Assembly (NCBI GenBank): GCA_013140455.1
Contig: JABFSU010000009.1
Span: 1-64,000 of the forward strand
Direction: 5' to 3'
Length of the DNA stretch: 64,000 nucleotides
From: Nitrospira sp.
GTDB lineage: Bacteria > Nitrospirota > Nitrospiria > Nitrospirales > Nitrospiraceae
A program made the position numbers and the translations under genes. Position 1 is the stretch's first letter; each line of letters begins with the position of its first letter. Positions 32,174 through 40,029 of the stretch are shown here, in pieces. The notes beneath the pieces were generated by a model. It made no database searches. It saw only the letters and a list, made by a program, of their open reading frames with translations, and was not told where the DNA came from.

Positions 32174-34597
32174 CTACGGTTCCGTGATGATCCGTCCGCC
32201 GGGCCGTTCTTCACCCTCGCCCCATTCCGCCACGGCCTGGGCCATTTCAGCAAGACGTTGAGCGGCACGGCCAAACACCGTGTCGGGAGGATACTCCCCG
32301 TCGATACCGCGTTCCCCGGCCGCCACGCCGGTGAGCAATTCAATCGCCTCTTCCAGCGTGTTCACCGCGTAGACGGTGAACTGTCCCGACTCCACCGCTT
32401 CGACGACATCCCGGCGAAGAGCAAGATGCTTCGTATTGCGAGCCGGAATGATCACACCCTGTTTGCCGGTGAGGCCGCGCCGTGAACAGGATTCAAGAAA
32501 CCCTTCGATTTTTTCGTTGACGCCTCCGATGGGTTGTACTTCGCCCAACTGATTGACGGACCCTGTGACGGCGAGATATTGCCGGATCGGCAGATCGGCC
32601 AGGCTGGAGAGGATTGCAGTCAACTCGGCGACCGCGGCGCTGTCTCCCTCGATCTCGGAGTAGGTCTGTTCGAACGTCAACGAGGCGTTCATTGCAAAGG
32701 GATGCAATCCGGCGAACTTGCCGGCCAGGTAGCCGGCGAGTGTCATAACCCCTTTGCTGTGGATATTGCCGGCCAACTCCGCTTCCCGCTGCACGTCGAT
32801 GACGCCTTTAGTGCCCACATAGGTGCGCGCGGTGATGCGGGTGGGGCGGCCGAACGCATAGTCACCGAGTTCATGGACGGAGAGTCCGTTTACCTGGCCG
32901 ACGATCTCGCCGTCGAGATCGACCATCAAGGTGCCCTCTCTGATTTCGTCCTGAATCCAGTGTTCGGCCAGATTCGACCGGTGGCGTTTATGGGCGATCG
33001 CCGCGTCGACGTCTCCGCGTGTCACAAACGAATGACCTTCCTTCCTGGCCCAGTAGCCGGCTTCGCGGATGAGGTCGCTCACGAGACTGAACCGCAGTGA
33101 CAGACGGTCGTGCCGGTCGGCGAAACGGAACCCCTGACGAATCACTTCGGCGACCGCATCGGCGCCAAAGTGCGGCAGCCCTTCTTCGCGGCAGAGCTTC
33201 GCGATGAAGCGGGCATACTGACGGTCCTGCCGCTCGCTTCGGACCACTTCCGTGTCGAAGTCCGCCTTCACTTTGAAGAGCTTGGCAAAGTCTTCTTCGT
33301 AGGCTTGGAGCAGGTGATAGATCATGGGCGGTCCGACCATGATGATTTTCACCGTGACGGGGATGGCTTGCGGCCGGAGGCCGGCGGTAGAGAAGCCATA
33401 GAACTCGCCGGGGTCTTCGATTTTTACTTCAGCCGTTTTGATGACGCGCTTCAACGCGTCCCAGGAGAAAGGCTGGTGTAGCATGTCCAGGGCATTCACG
33501 ATCAGGTAGCCGCCGTTGGCTTGAAGGACGGCGCCGGCGCGGATTTCGGTGAAATCTGTGTACATGACGCCCATGTGTGCGCGCCGTTCGATTTTGCCGA
33601 TCAGATTGGTGTAGGTCGGATGGGATTCGTCGATGACGGGTGCGCCGCCGGTCGGCTCATGCTCGACGATGAGATTCACGAAATAGCGGGTCATGTCAGG
33701 CCGGCGGAGTTCCAGGCCGGGAAGAGGTAATGCCGGTCCCTCATGGGGAAGGAAATCTTTGTAATGGTGGACGATGTTGTCTTTCACTCGCTCAAGATAG
33801 GCAGAGACCGCCGGCAGATCTTGATAGGACCGCAGCATCGCTTCGTAACGACCTTCGAGCACATTGGTGACCATCTGGTGATCGAGATGGCGAAGCTGGT
33901 GCTCCATTTCTTTATCGAGGCTGTGGAGGCGCACATGAAATTCGCGTATCTCGCCTTCGAGCCCGAGCCGCCGGTCGTTTAGGTCCTGTTGCTCCGCTTC
34001 GGTCATGGCCTCCATAGCTTCGCCGGTCATGGGGTGTCCGTCTTTGAGCGGCACGAGCCCGAATCCCGCCGGCGTTTCATCGAATCCGAACCCGCGGGCG
34101 AGACTCAACTTCGTAAGCTCCTGGAACAGCGCTTTCTTCTTGGTTTCAGTCTCGTCGTGCAACGTGGCTTTGCCATCAAGGTATTTCTTGCTTTCGAATG
34201 CTGCGGGGATGTCGCGGCGCAAGCTCTCGATGAACGTGGCCATGTCCCGTTTGAAGGCACAGCCTTGCCCGGCGGGAAACGAGAGACTGACCGGCCGCGA
34301 GGTGTCCTGAAAGTTATTGACGTAGCACCAGTCGGAAGGAGCTTGGGTCGTCTGGGCCAGCCGTGTCACCATCTGGCGAACCAGGGTGGCTTTGCCTGTG
34401 CCGACCGGGCCGGAGACGTACAGATTGAATCCCGGGCTCTTCATCGAAAGACCGAATTCCAGCGCTTCGACCGCCCGCTCCTGGCCGATAATATCGGTGA
34501 GCGGTTCGAGTTCGCTCGTATCTTCGAACCCCAACTGTGTGGGATCGACTGTGGACGACAGCATCGAAACGGGAACCCTGAATTTGTCGATGCTCAT
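32174..34597 (-). CDS. Lon-like ATP-dependent protease (AAA_32 + Lon proteolytic domain)
   Basis: An 807-residue protein. An AAA+ ATPase region carries the P-loop GPVGTGKATL (~64) and an inserted coiled-coil (~190-270). The C-terminal Lon peptidase domain (~570-760) has the catalytic Ser in EGDSAAVAELTAIL (~650) and Lys in GGVNEKIEGF (~693). This is the LonB-like branch found in many bacteria beside classical Lon; no substrate-binding LAN domain of classical Lon is seen. It starts directly after the stop of the hibernation/cold-shock gene (TAG then ATG), so the two are coupled. It may remove damaged proteins during stress. Confidence 0.92.
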   Translation of the reverse strand: MSIDKFRVPVSMLSSTVDPTQLGFEDTSELEPLTDIIGQERAVEALEFGLSMKSPGFNLYVSGPVGTGKATLVRQMVTRLAQTTQAPSDWCYVNNFQDTSRPVSLSFPAGQGCAFKRDMATFIESLRRDIPAAFESKKYLDGKATLHDETETKKKALFQELTKLSLARGFGFDETPAGFGLVPLKDGHPMTGEAMEAMTEAEQQDLNDRRLGLEGEIREFHVRLHSLDKEMEHQLRHLDHQMVTNVLEGRYEAMLRSYQDLPAVSAYLERVKDNIVHHYKDFLPHEGPALPLPGLELRRPDMTRYFVNLIVEHEPTGGAPVIDESHPTYTNLIGKIERRAHMGVMYTDFTEIRAGAVLQANGGYLIVNALDMLHQPFSWDALKRVIKTAEVKIEDPGEFYGFSTAGLRPQAIPVTVKIIMVGPPMIYHLLQAYEEDFAKLFKVKADFDTEVVRSERQDRQYARFIAKLCREEGLPHFGADAVAEVIRQGFRFADRHDRLSLRFSLVSDLIREAGYWARKEGHSFVTRGDVDAAIAHKRHRSNLAEHWIQDEIREGTLMVDLDGEIVGQVNGLSVHELGDYAFGRPTRITARTYVGTKGVIDVQREAELAGNIHSKGVMTLAGYLAGKFAGLHPFAMNASLTFEQTYSEIEGDSAAVAELTAILSSLADLPIRQYLAVTGSVNQLGEVQPIGGVNEKIEGFLESCSRRGLTGKQGVIIPARNTKHLALRRDVVEAVESGQFTVYAVNTLEEAIELLTGVAAGERGIDGEYPPDTVFGRAAQRLAEMAQAVAEWGEGEERPGGRIITEP

Positions 34598-35152
34598 CTA
34601 GAATGCTTTCGTTGCGACCGTTGGAGGTGGCTGTACCGTTGTGGCCTGCGGGCCCTTCTTTCCTTGCTCCACGCCGAACACTACTTCTGTTCCGTCTTCG
34701 AGCTGTTCGAACGTGAGGCTGTGGAGTGCATTCGCATGAAAATACACCTCTCCGCCGCCCTCCTGAAGGATGAACCCGTACCCTTCGTTGGGAAAGAGCT
34801 TGCAGATGACCCCGCGATTGGGTGGAATAGGTGGCAAGCGTACTTCGGTCAGTGCGCGTTTCTCACGAAACTTCCGCAGTTCAATCGTGACAGCTTCAAA
34901 GGCGCTCCGGATGGCTTCTTCGAAGGTCTTATCCTCCTTGCGGGCTGTCAAGGTATGGCGGCCTGGGAGCGTGACAACCACGAGCGCCTCAGCGACGTGG
35001 TCTTGTTTCTTGTGATGACGGTTCTTTGTCAGGGTCACGCGGCCGTGCGTGAGGTCATCATGACCCCGCCGGAGATCCTCCATGCGGGCTTCGATTTCTG
35101 TCTTCCAACGGGGCGTCATTTCAACGTTGCGGCTCTGCATTTCTAGTTCCAT
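34598..35152 (-). CDS. Ribosome-hibernation (HPF/RaiA) domain fused to a cold-shock domain
   Basis: A 184-residue fusion. Residues ~1-100 match the S30AE/HPF fold: MELEMQSRNVEMTPRWKTEI, a basic strand-turn with NRHHKKQ, and EEAIRSAFEAVTIELRKF. Residues ~112-172 form a cold-shock OB fold with GVICKLFPNEGYGFI (RNP1-like) and VYFHANAL (RNP2-like). HPF domains inactivate ribosomes in stationary phase; CSDs bind single-stranded RNA. The short N-terminal domain lacks the C-terminal dimerisation part of long HPF, which the CSD replaces. ATAAAAGGAGG precedes the start, and a sigma-54-like site is at 35186-35201. Confidence 0.9.
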   Translation of the reverse strand: MELEMQSRNVEMTPRWKTEIEARMEDLRRGHDDLTHGRVTLTKNRHHKKQDHVAEALVVVTLPGRHTLTARKEDKTFEEAIRSAFEAVTIELRKFREKRALTEVRLPPIPPNRGVICKLFPNEGYGFILQEGGGEVYFHANALHSLTFEQLEDGTEVVFGVEQGKKGPQATTVQPPPTVATKAF

Positions 35153-35185
35153 CTGTTGCCCTCCTTTTATTCATTACGACTTATC

Positions 35186-35201
35186 AGCAAGCCGGATGCC
35201 G
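35186..35201 (-). promoter_or_regulatory. Sigma-54 promoter for the HPF-CSD/Lon operon
   Basis: On the minus strand CGGCAT-N5-TTGCT gives exact GG-N10-GC (GG 35200-35199, GC 35188-35187). The expected start is near 35175, leaving a ~23-base leader with AAAGGAGG before the ATG at 35152. Confidence 0.6.
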
Positions 35202-35348
35202 CCTGCGTCAAATCCACCGGTTTGGGAAAGGCGTCAGAAAGAAGCCATCGTTTTCACGCTTTTGACGAATGGCCACACGTTCCACGTGGTGAATGACAAT
35301 GGAGACTGGCGCATTTCTCCTCAGTGATCGCGATGAGGGTGAAGCGCA

Positions 35349-35366
35349 ATGCGTCAATTGAGGCAT
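35349..35366. promoter_or_regulatory. Palindrome, candidate activator site
   Basis: ATGC-g-TCAATTGA-g-GCAT pairs at 16 of 18 positions. It lies between the two divergent sigma-54-like promoters at enhancer distance. No matching copy was seen in the other intergenic regions, so the assignment is tentative. Confidence 0.3.
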
Positions 35367-35451
35367 CGCAAGGTGAGTCAGGGGATAGCGAAAGGGGGGA
35401 GGACTCACGGGGATCAGTGCTTCAGGCGGATGTTCAGATGAGGGCTCGATT

Positions 35452-35467
35452 GGAATGTGACTTGCGT
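35452..35467 (+). promoter_or_regulatory. Possible sigma-54 promoter for the APH-fold kinase operon
   Basis: TGGAAT-N5-TTGCG has GG-N10-GC spacing (GG 35453-35454, GC 35465-35466) but deviates at the CAC part of the -24 box. The predicted start (~35478) is one base before the annotated ATG, so either the message is leaderless, the start is internal, or the site is not used. Confidence 0.35.
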
Positions 35468-35478
35468 GTCACTTCTAT

Positions 35479-36564
35479 ATGCCTACGCTGAGGAAACAGG
35501 CTCTTGAGGAGTATCTCCAATCGCGCTTTGGGCCTGAGGTTACATTGCTGTCGTTCGGCGTGATCGGAAAGGCAAGCTCAGAAGGTGCACATAAACAATA
35601 CGGCTATGGGACACCGGTCAAGCTGACGTTCCGTGTTGGCCGGGAGGTTCGCACGGCCGTATTGGAGACCATGAAGCCCGGCCCTTTCGGACACGAGCAC
35701 ATGGCCGATCGGGCGCAGGCGATGTTGTGGGACTACGAGTCCTATGGACGGCTACCGCGGCATGTGAAGGCACTCGACGTTGGCATTTTTACCGGCACGC
35801 AGAAGTTGCTGTCCGTTGCAGAGGGGCGTGAATACTTTGTCCTCAATCAATGGACCGAGGGGGCGAGCTATCACGAAGATCTGGAGCGGCTCGCCAGAGG
35901 GCGCTCGCTCCGTCCGCTCGATCGCAAGCGGACCATCGCCCTCGCGCGTTACCTGGCACAGATCCACGCGCAGAAGAAACGGGATGCCGATTTGTATCGC
36001 CGCCGTTTACGGGAGTTGATCGGTCACGGCGAATGCATCATGGGGCTGACCGACAGTTACCCCGCGCAGTTCGGGTTTATCACGGAAGACCTGTTACGCG
36101 GAATTGAGGAAGCTGCCAACCGTTGGCGGTGGCGATTGCGCGGACAGACGAAACGATTGTCGCAAGTGCATGGGGATTTTCACCCCTGGAACGTTTTATT
36201 CAAGAAGGGTGTCGATTTTGCGGTGCTGGATCGCTCACGCGGGGAGTGGGGTGAACCGGCGGATGACGTGACATCCATGACGATCAACTATCTCTTCTAT
36301 TCGCTCTGCCGGTGGGGACGGCTGAAGGGACCGTTCGAAGTGCTCTTCCGGCTCTTTTGGGAGGAGTATGTCGAGGCGAGCGGTGATGAGGATGTGTTGG
36401 CAACAGCGGCGCCGTTCTTTGCGTTTCGCGGCTTGGTGTTGGCAAGTCCTGTCTGGTATCCCACCTTACCGATCGGTGTGCGTCGAACCATCTTCCGGTT
36501 TATAGACCAGGTCCTCGCTGCGCCATGCTTCGATCCGTCACGGGTGAATGAGTATTGCGGGTGA
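35479..36564 (+). CDS. Aminoglycoside-phosphotransferase-fold kinase
   Basis: A 361-residue protein with the APH/choline-kinase fold. The catalytic loop is QVHGDFHPWNVLF (~231), with the catalytic Asp and metal-binding Asn. The following VLDRSRGEWGEPADDV (~254) supplies the second metal Asp. An N-terminal lobe with GKASSEGAHKQYGYGTPV (~30) precedes it. True antibiotic resistance is unlikely; related proteins phosphorylate small metabolites or proteins of unknown identity. It lies ~15 bp before an APS-kinase-like gene. In Mycobacterium tuberculosis Rv2004c the same two domain types are fused in one DosR-controlled protein, which suggests a joint role here. Confidence 0.82.
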   Translation: MPTLRKQALEEYLQSRFGPEVTLLSFGVIGKASSEGAHKQYGYGTPVKLTFRVGREVRTAVLETMKPGPFGHEHMADRAQAMLWDYESYGRLPRHVKALDVGIFTGTQKLLSVAEGREYFVLNQWTEGASYHEDLERLARGRSLRPLDRKRTIALARYLAQIHAQKKRDADLYRRRLRELIGHGECIMGLTDSYPAQFGFITEDLLRGIEEAANRWRWRLRGQTKRLSQVHGDFHPWNVLFKKGVDFAVLDRSRGEWGEPADDVTSMTINYLFYSLCRWGRLKGPFEVLFRLFWEEYVEASGDEDVLATAAPFFAFRGLVLASPVWYPTLPIGVRRTIFRFIDQVLAAPCFDPSRVNEYCG

Positions 36565-36579
36565 TGGTCCAATAGCGTG

Positions 36580-37119
36580 ATGGCATATATGACTCGAACC
36601 CAAAGCCTCGCAATCTGGATTACCGGATTACCTGCCTCTGGCAAGAGTACTATCGCGCGGGCCTTGAAAGCGCAGCTTGAAGCCTCTGGTTTGACCGTGG
36701 AGGTATTGGAGTCGGACGAAGTCCGACGTGTGCTCACGCCTGAGGCAACGTACTCGCAGGCTGAGCGGGATCTCTTTTATCGCGCGTTGGCGTTGATGGG
36801 GGCGAAGCTGGTGGCGCATGGCGTGACGGTGATATTCGATGCCACGGCTACCAAGCGAGCCTATCGAGATTTCGCCAGAAACCTGATTCCACGATTCATC
36901 GAAGTCGCGGTGGAATGTCCGTTAGAAACCTGCATGCAGCGCGACTACAAGGGGACATATCAGCGCGGCCAGCGGGGTGAGTCCAGCACTGTGCCTGGGC
37001 TACAAGAGCCCTACGAAGCGCCACTCCGTTCCGATCTCACCATCGATACGACGAAGATGCAGGCAGGTGAAGCCGTGAAGCACATCGTGGCACTTGTGAA
37101 GGAAAGGGGGCTTCTGTAG
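36580..37119 (+). CDS. APS-kinase-like P-loop kinase (CysC/AAA_33 type)
   Basis: A 179-residue kinase with the P-loop GLPASGKSTIARAL (~15-28) and a C-terminal half very close to APS kinase: FIEVAVECPLETCMQRDYKG and PYEAPLRSDLTIDT. The substrate-binding parts differ from true CysC: the DGDNVR motif is replaced by ESDEVRRVL, and the FISP-type segment by IFDATATK. It may therefore phosphorylate something other than adenylylsulfate. No ATP sulfurylase is adjacent. GTG (36577), ATG (36580) and ATG (36589) are all possible starts; the ribosome-binding site is weak, as expected if coupled to the upstream kinase gene. Confidence 0.8.
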   Translation: MAYMTRTQSLAIWITGLPASGKSTIARALKAQLEASGLTVEVLESDEVRRVLTPEATYSQAERDLFYRALALMGAKLVAHGVTVIFDATATKRAYRDFARNLIPRFIEVAVECPLETCMQRDYKGTYQRGQRGESSTVPGLQEPYEAPLRSDLTIDTTKMQAGEAVKHIVALVKERGLL

Positions 37120-37130
37120 ATAGCCGCTCA

Positions 37131-37793
37131 CTATTCTTCAGTCCTCCCCTCTCGATGAAGATACAGCTGAAACCACTTCCTCGCGTATTCCGCTACTTGT
37201 TCCAGCGTGCCTGGTTCTTCAAATAGATGTGTTGCTCCGGGAACGATAATGAGTTTCTTTTCACAGGTCAGGAGTTCGTAGGCTGATTGGTTCATCTCGA
37301 TCACCGGTTCATCCCATCCACCGACAATCAGCAGGGTAGGCGCGGTCACCGAGGGTAGGTAGGTTTCTGCCAGATCCGGCCGTCCGCCTCGCGAGACGAC
37401 GGCCTGGATCTTTTGGGGGGCTCTAGCAGCGGCTTGCAACGCTGCACCGGCTCCGGTGCTGGCACCGAAATATCCGATGCCCAGCTTCCTCGTCCGAGTG
37501 TCCTCTTCCAGCCAGGTTTTTGCCAGCAGGAGCCGATCAGCCAGTAGGCCGATATCAAACACCTTTTGGCGATCCTCGGCTTCTTGTGAGGTCAATAAGT
37601 CGAGAAGCAGAGTTGCCAGACCATATTGCTGCAGGGCCCGCGCGACGAAATTATTTCGCGGACTCAATCGTCCGCTGCCACTGCCATGAGCAAAGAGAAT
37701 GACGCCGTTCGGATCTTGCGGGAGGCCTAGAATGCCTTCAAGTACCAGTTTTCCGTAAGTGATCTGGATGCTGTGCTCGCGCCTAGTCATCAT
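37131..37793 (-). CDS. Alpha/beta hydrolase (dienelactone hydrolase-like)
   Basis: A 220-residue soluble hydrolase. The oxyanion region is LFAHGSGSGRLSPRN (~34), the nucleophile Ser lies in GYFGASTGAGAAL (~111, G-x-S-x-G), the acid in VGGWDEPV (~160) and the His in VPGATHLFEE (~189). This subgroup often occurs fused to phosphoribosyltransferase domains in bacterial stress clusters; here it stands alone. The substrate is unknown. It is convergent with the APS-kinase-like gene (11 bp apart). MM at the start gives two possible ATGs. Confidence 0.85.
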   Translation of the reverse strand: MMTRREHSIQITYGKLVLEGILGLPQDPNGVILFAHGSGSGRLSPRNNFVARALQQYGLATLLLDLLTSQEAEDRQKVFDIGLLADRLLLAKTWLEEDTRTRKLGIGYFGASTGAGAALQAAARAPQKIQAVVSRGGRPDLAETYLPSVTAPTLLIVGGWDEPVIEMNQSAYELLTCEKKLIIVPGATHLFEEPGTLEQVAEYARKWFQLYLHREGRTEE

Positions 37794-38132
37794 CGCTTGA
37801 TCTGGCTGTTCATATTTGAACTATACTCGTAAGTTATTAATAAATTTGGTAAGTGCAATGAATTTATCGGTGATTGCTGTGAGTAGCCCATCTAGATCCC
37901 TACGTGCATGAAGTCAGTTTTGACGACGGTTCCTTAGAAATCTATGCTGTGAGCACCTCTCAGCGTATAAATGCGACAACGCGTACAATAATGTACGTAT
38001 AAGTAGTCTCCACAGAGACAATTTTAGGTATTATATATTATAAGTCGTTGATAATTATAAATATGTAATGTTGGATCGCAAATTGCTCAACCCCCCAGGC
38101 ATACGTCAACTTTCACCTGAGGAGGAAAAATC
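37794..38132. promoter_or_regulatory. AT-rich leader region with inverted repeats
   Basis: This 339-bp stretch is visibly much richer in A and T than its neighbours, mainly from 37960 to 38070. It contains GCTGTGAG-N3-CTCTCAGC (37946-37964, one mismatch), CGTACA-N4-TGTACG (37982-37997) and GTCTC-N4-GAGAC (38006-38019). A second TGCTGTGAG copy lies at ~37875. A sigma-54-like site at 38072-38087 faces the zinc-ribbon gene. No further gene is seen. Confidence 0.55.
38072..38087 (+). promoter_or_regulatory. Candidate sigma-54 promoter for the zinc-ribbon gene
   Basis: TGGATC-N5-TTGCT has GG-N10-GC spacing (GG 38073-38074, GC 38085-38086) and a perfect -12 element; the -24 element is weaker. The expected start near 38098 gives a 35-base leader with GAGGAGG before the ATG at 38133. 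Confidence 0.5.
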
Positions 38133-38312
38133 ATGGGTTGTCCGAAATGCAAAGGCTTGATGATGTTGGAACGTTTCTCGGATTTCTTCCTGGTGTTCTA
38201 TGCTTGGAAGTGCGTCAATTGCGGAGCGATCATCGATCGGACGATCTCCAATAATCGTAAGAACAGTCTTGCTGCCAAAGCCGCGAAGGAAGTTGAAACC
38301 GCCGCTGCCTAA
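38133..38312 (+). CDS. 59-residue zinc-ribbon protein
   Basis: A short protein with two CxxC-type knuckles: MGCPKCKGLMML at the start and WKCVNCGAIIDRT at ~25-37, i.e. a treble-clef or zinc-ribbon fold with an aromatic-rich linker (FSDFFLVFYA) between. The tail is a basic/alanine-rich helix (NSLAAKAAKEVE). TGAGGAGG lies 7 bp before the ATG. The protein is short enough to be missed by many gene callers. It could be a small nucleic-acid or protein-binding factor; function unknown. Confidence 0.8.
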   Translation: MGCPKCKGLMMLERFSDFFLVFYAWKCVNCGAIIDRTISNNRKNSLAAKAAKEVETAAA

Positions 38313-38547
38313 TCGGTTATTCGTTAGGCATTGGAGCTCCGGCACGGCACGTTCGGCATCGTCGAAATTGTGGGACTGTGCCGGCTGGAGTTCTTAGGTG
38401 GAGTTCAATCCTCAACTGTTCCGGGCTTGATTTCACCAGGCCGCATGTCACGTCGACTTCTTCCACCGCTAGCGGTATTTTCTTACTCCAAGATCGCCGC
38501 GCTGCTTCTTAGCTCCCATATCCTTCGTCACGGCCCTTATGTTTTAG

Positions 38548-39969
38548 CTATCGGCCTGCTGCTTTCTTCTTTGTCATAGTGCAAGGCGCCGGTCGGCTGA
38601 GTTCCGCCGGCAACAGAGTCTGGTTATCGACACAGGCGGTATCCAGCTGCGTTTGGGTCAGTCCGATCGCTGAGGCCAGGTTCGCTCCGTAGAAATTTGC
38701 CTGATGGATATCGGCCGCATCAAGGCGTGCGCCGCTGAGATCTGCCTCATTGAGTGAGGCTCCTTGTAGCTTGGCTTCCTGTAGATTGGCGTGAGTCAAA
38801 TTGGCATGGCTGAAATTGGCAGCACTCAAATCGGCGGCGACGAGATTGGCTGAGTCGAGGATGGCTTCATTGAATTGTGCTCGAGGCAGGGACGCTTTGG
38901 GGGCATAGACTTCGTGCAGAGCGGCCTTGGTGAAGATGGCGTCGGCGCCGTGTATGCCGATCATCACGGCATGATGCAGGTTGGCGTCTCGAAAGTCGGC
39001 CTGATCAATGATGGCCTTGTAAAGAATAACCATGCGCATTTTTGCTGATTGGAGGGAGGCCTTGATGAGGCGCGCGCCTTCCAGATTGGCGCCTTCAAGA
39101 TCGGTTTGTGAGAGACGGGTGCCCTCCAGATTCGCATGACGGAGATCCGCCCCGCGGAGGATGGCGTCACGCAGGTCGGCGTGCCGCAGGTCGGCATCAT
39201 CCAGATAGGCGCTTTCCAGATCCGCCTCCATCATACGGGTGTGATTGAGGCGAGCCCCGTCGAGCAGTCCTCCCTGCAAGTTGGTCTGAAACATTGTGGC
39301 CTTCGACATGTCGGTTCGGCGAAGATCCGCGCCCATCAAATCGGCCCCGGTTAAAACCGCTCTCTGAAGGTTGGCTCCGTACAGGTAGCTGTCGACCAGC
39401 GTCGCATTTGTAAAATCGGCCGACGAAAGATCGGCTCCCTCGAAATGGGCCCGTTCGAAAATGGAGTCATGTAATTGGGCGCCGGACAGCGTGGCATTGT
39501 ACAGCGCGGCTTCATCACCGATTACACGGAGAAGATTCGCATGCGTCAGTTTGGCATGACGCAAATCCGCACCGACCAGATTGCTGTCTTCGAGGTTGGC
39601 TTTGGTGAGGTCGGCGCCGGCGAGACTGGCCTGCGTCAGGATGCTTTGCCTCAGATTGGCCTGTCTGAGGTTGGCGCCTTCCATGCGGGCGCGTTCGAGA
39701 TTGGCCCCTTCGAGGACGGCCTGCCGTAGGTCGGCTCCACAGAAATCCGCCCGTTTATGCCCGGGGCTGTCTCGTTGTTCGAGCCATTCCCGGTGTGCGT
39801 GGAGTGTATTGCGGAGGACGGCTGCAGATAGGGTGCCTTGTTTGTGGGGTTGTTCGCAGCGCTGGACATGGTTCGATGGAGGCGTTGTGCTGGCGGCCAA
39901 AATTGGAGATGTGGCAATGGTGGATACGATGAACAGGAACAATCCCTGACGTACTGCCGAATGAATCAT
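38548..39969 (-). CDS. Exported pentapeptide-repeat protein
   Basis: A 473-residue protein with a signal peptide (LFLFIVSTIATSPILAAS, cleavage ~25). From ~70 to ~450 there are about 70 tandem A(D/N)LxX pentapeptides such as ADLRQAVLEGANLERARMEG, which build a right-handed quadrilateral beta-helix about 18 coils long. A Cys-containing N-cap (RCEQPHKQG) and a Cys near the C-terminus (TACVDN) flank it. Exported pentapeptide proteins are often structural or bind partners along the helix; no enzyme motif is present. It is the last gene of the operon that begins at 41556 and lies 60 bp after cytochrome c. Confidence 0.9.
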   Translation of the reverse strand: MIHSAVRQGLFLFIVSTIATSPILAASTTPPSNHVQRCEQPHKQGTLSAAVLRNTLHAHREWLEQRDSPGHKRADFCGADLRQAVLEGANLERARMEGANLRQANLRQSILTQASLAGADLTKANLEDSNLVGADLRHAKLTHANLLRVIGDEAALYNATLSGAQLHDSIFERAHFEGADLSSADFTNATLVDSYLYGANLQRAVLTGADLMGADLRRTDMSKATMFQTNLQGGLLDGARLNHTRMMEADLESAYLDDADLRHADLRDAILRGADLRHANLEGTRLSQTDLEGANLEGARLIKASLQSAKMRMVILYKAIIDQADFRDANLHHAVMIGIHGADAIFTKAALHEVYAPKASLPRAQFNEAILDSANLVAADLSAANFSHANLTHANLQEAKLQGASLNEADLSGARLDAADIHQANFYGANLASAIGLTQTQLDTACVDNQTLLPAELSRPAPCTMTKKKAAGR

Positions 39970-40029
39970 CTCGGTCTCCTCTGGTGGTTCGTTCTCACGG
40001 TCAATTGTTGATGGAAGTACGGCGGTTTG

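Larger units (their letters stand above)
35153..35478. promoter_or_regulatory. Divergent regulatory region between HPF-Lon operon and APH-fold operon
   Basis: This 326-bp non-coding stretch has two outward-facing sigma-54-like sites (35186-35201 minus, 35452-35467 plus). Between them is a 16-of-18 palindrome (35349-35366, core TCAATTGA), ~112-129 bp from the plus start point and ~174-191 bp from the minus one, where an enhancer-binding activator could sit. No convincing gene is seen. Confidence 0.55.

Noticed and set aside
33989..35146. 385-codon open frame antisense to the Lon-like and HPF-CSD genes
   Set aside because: It crosses two well-supported genes and has no recognisable domain.
35199..35327. 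Possible 42-residue protein (end reads TFHVVNDNGDWRISPQ)
   Set aside because: The end looks protein-like, but there is no ribosome-binding site and it lies over the promoter of the HPF operon.
35479..36564. Antibiotic (aminoglycoside) resistance gene
   Set aside because: Only the general APH kinase fold matches; the context is stress metabolism, and no resistance-type substrate residues can be claimed.
37870..37890. Sigma-54-like match on the minus strand before the hydrolase gene
   Set aside because: Only GG and GC are present with correct spacing; the rest of both boxes deviates and the leader would be ~70 bases.
38548..39969. Regular ~15-bp DNA periodicity taken as a tandem repeat or CRISPR-like array
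   Set aside because: The periodicity comes from pentapeptide coding units in an intact frame; there are no identical repeats with unique spacers.
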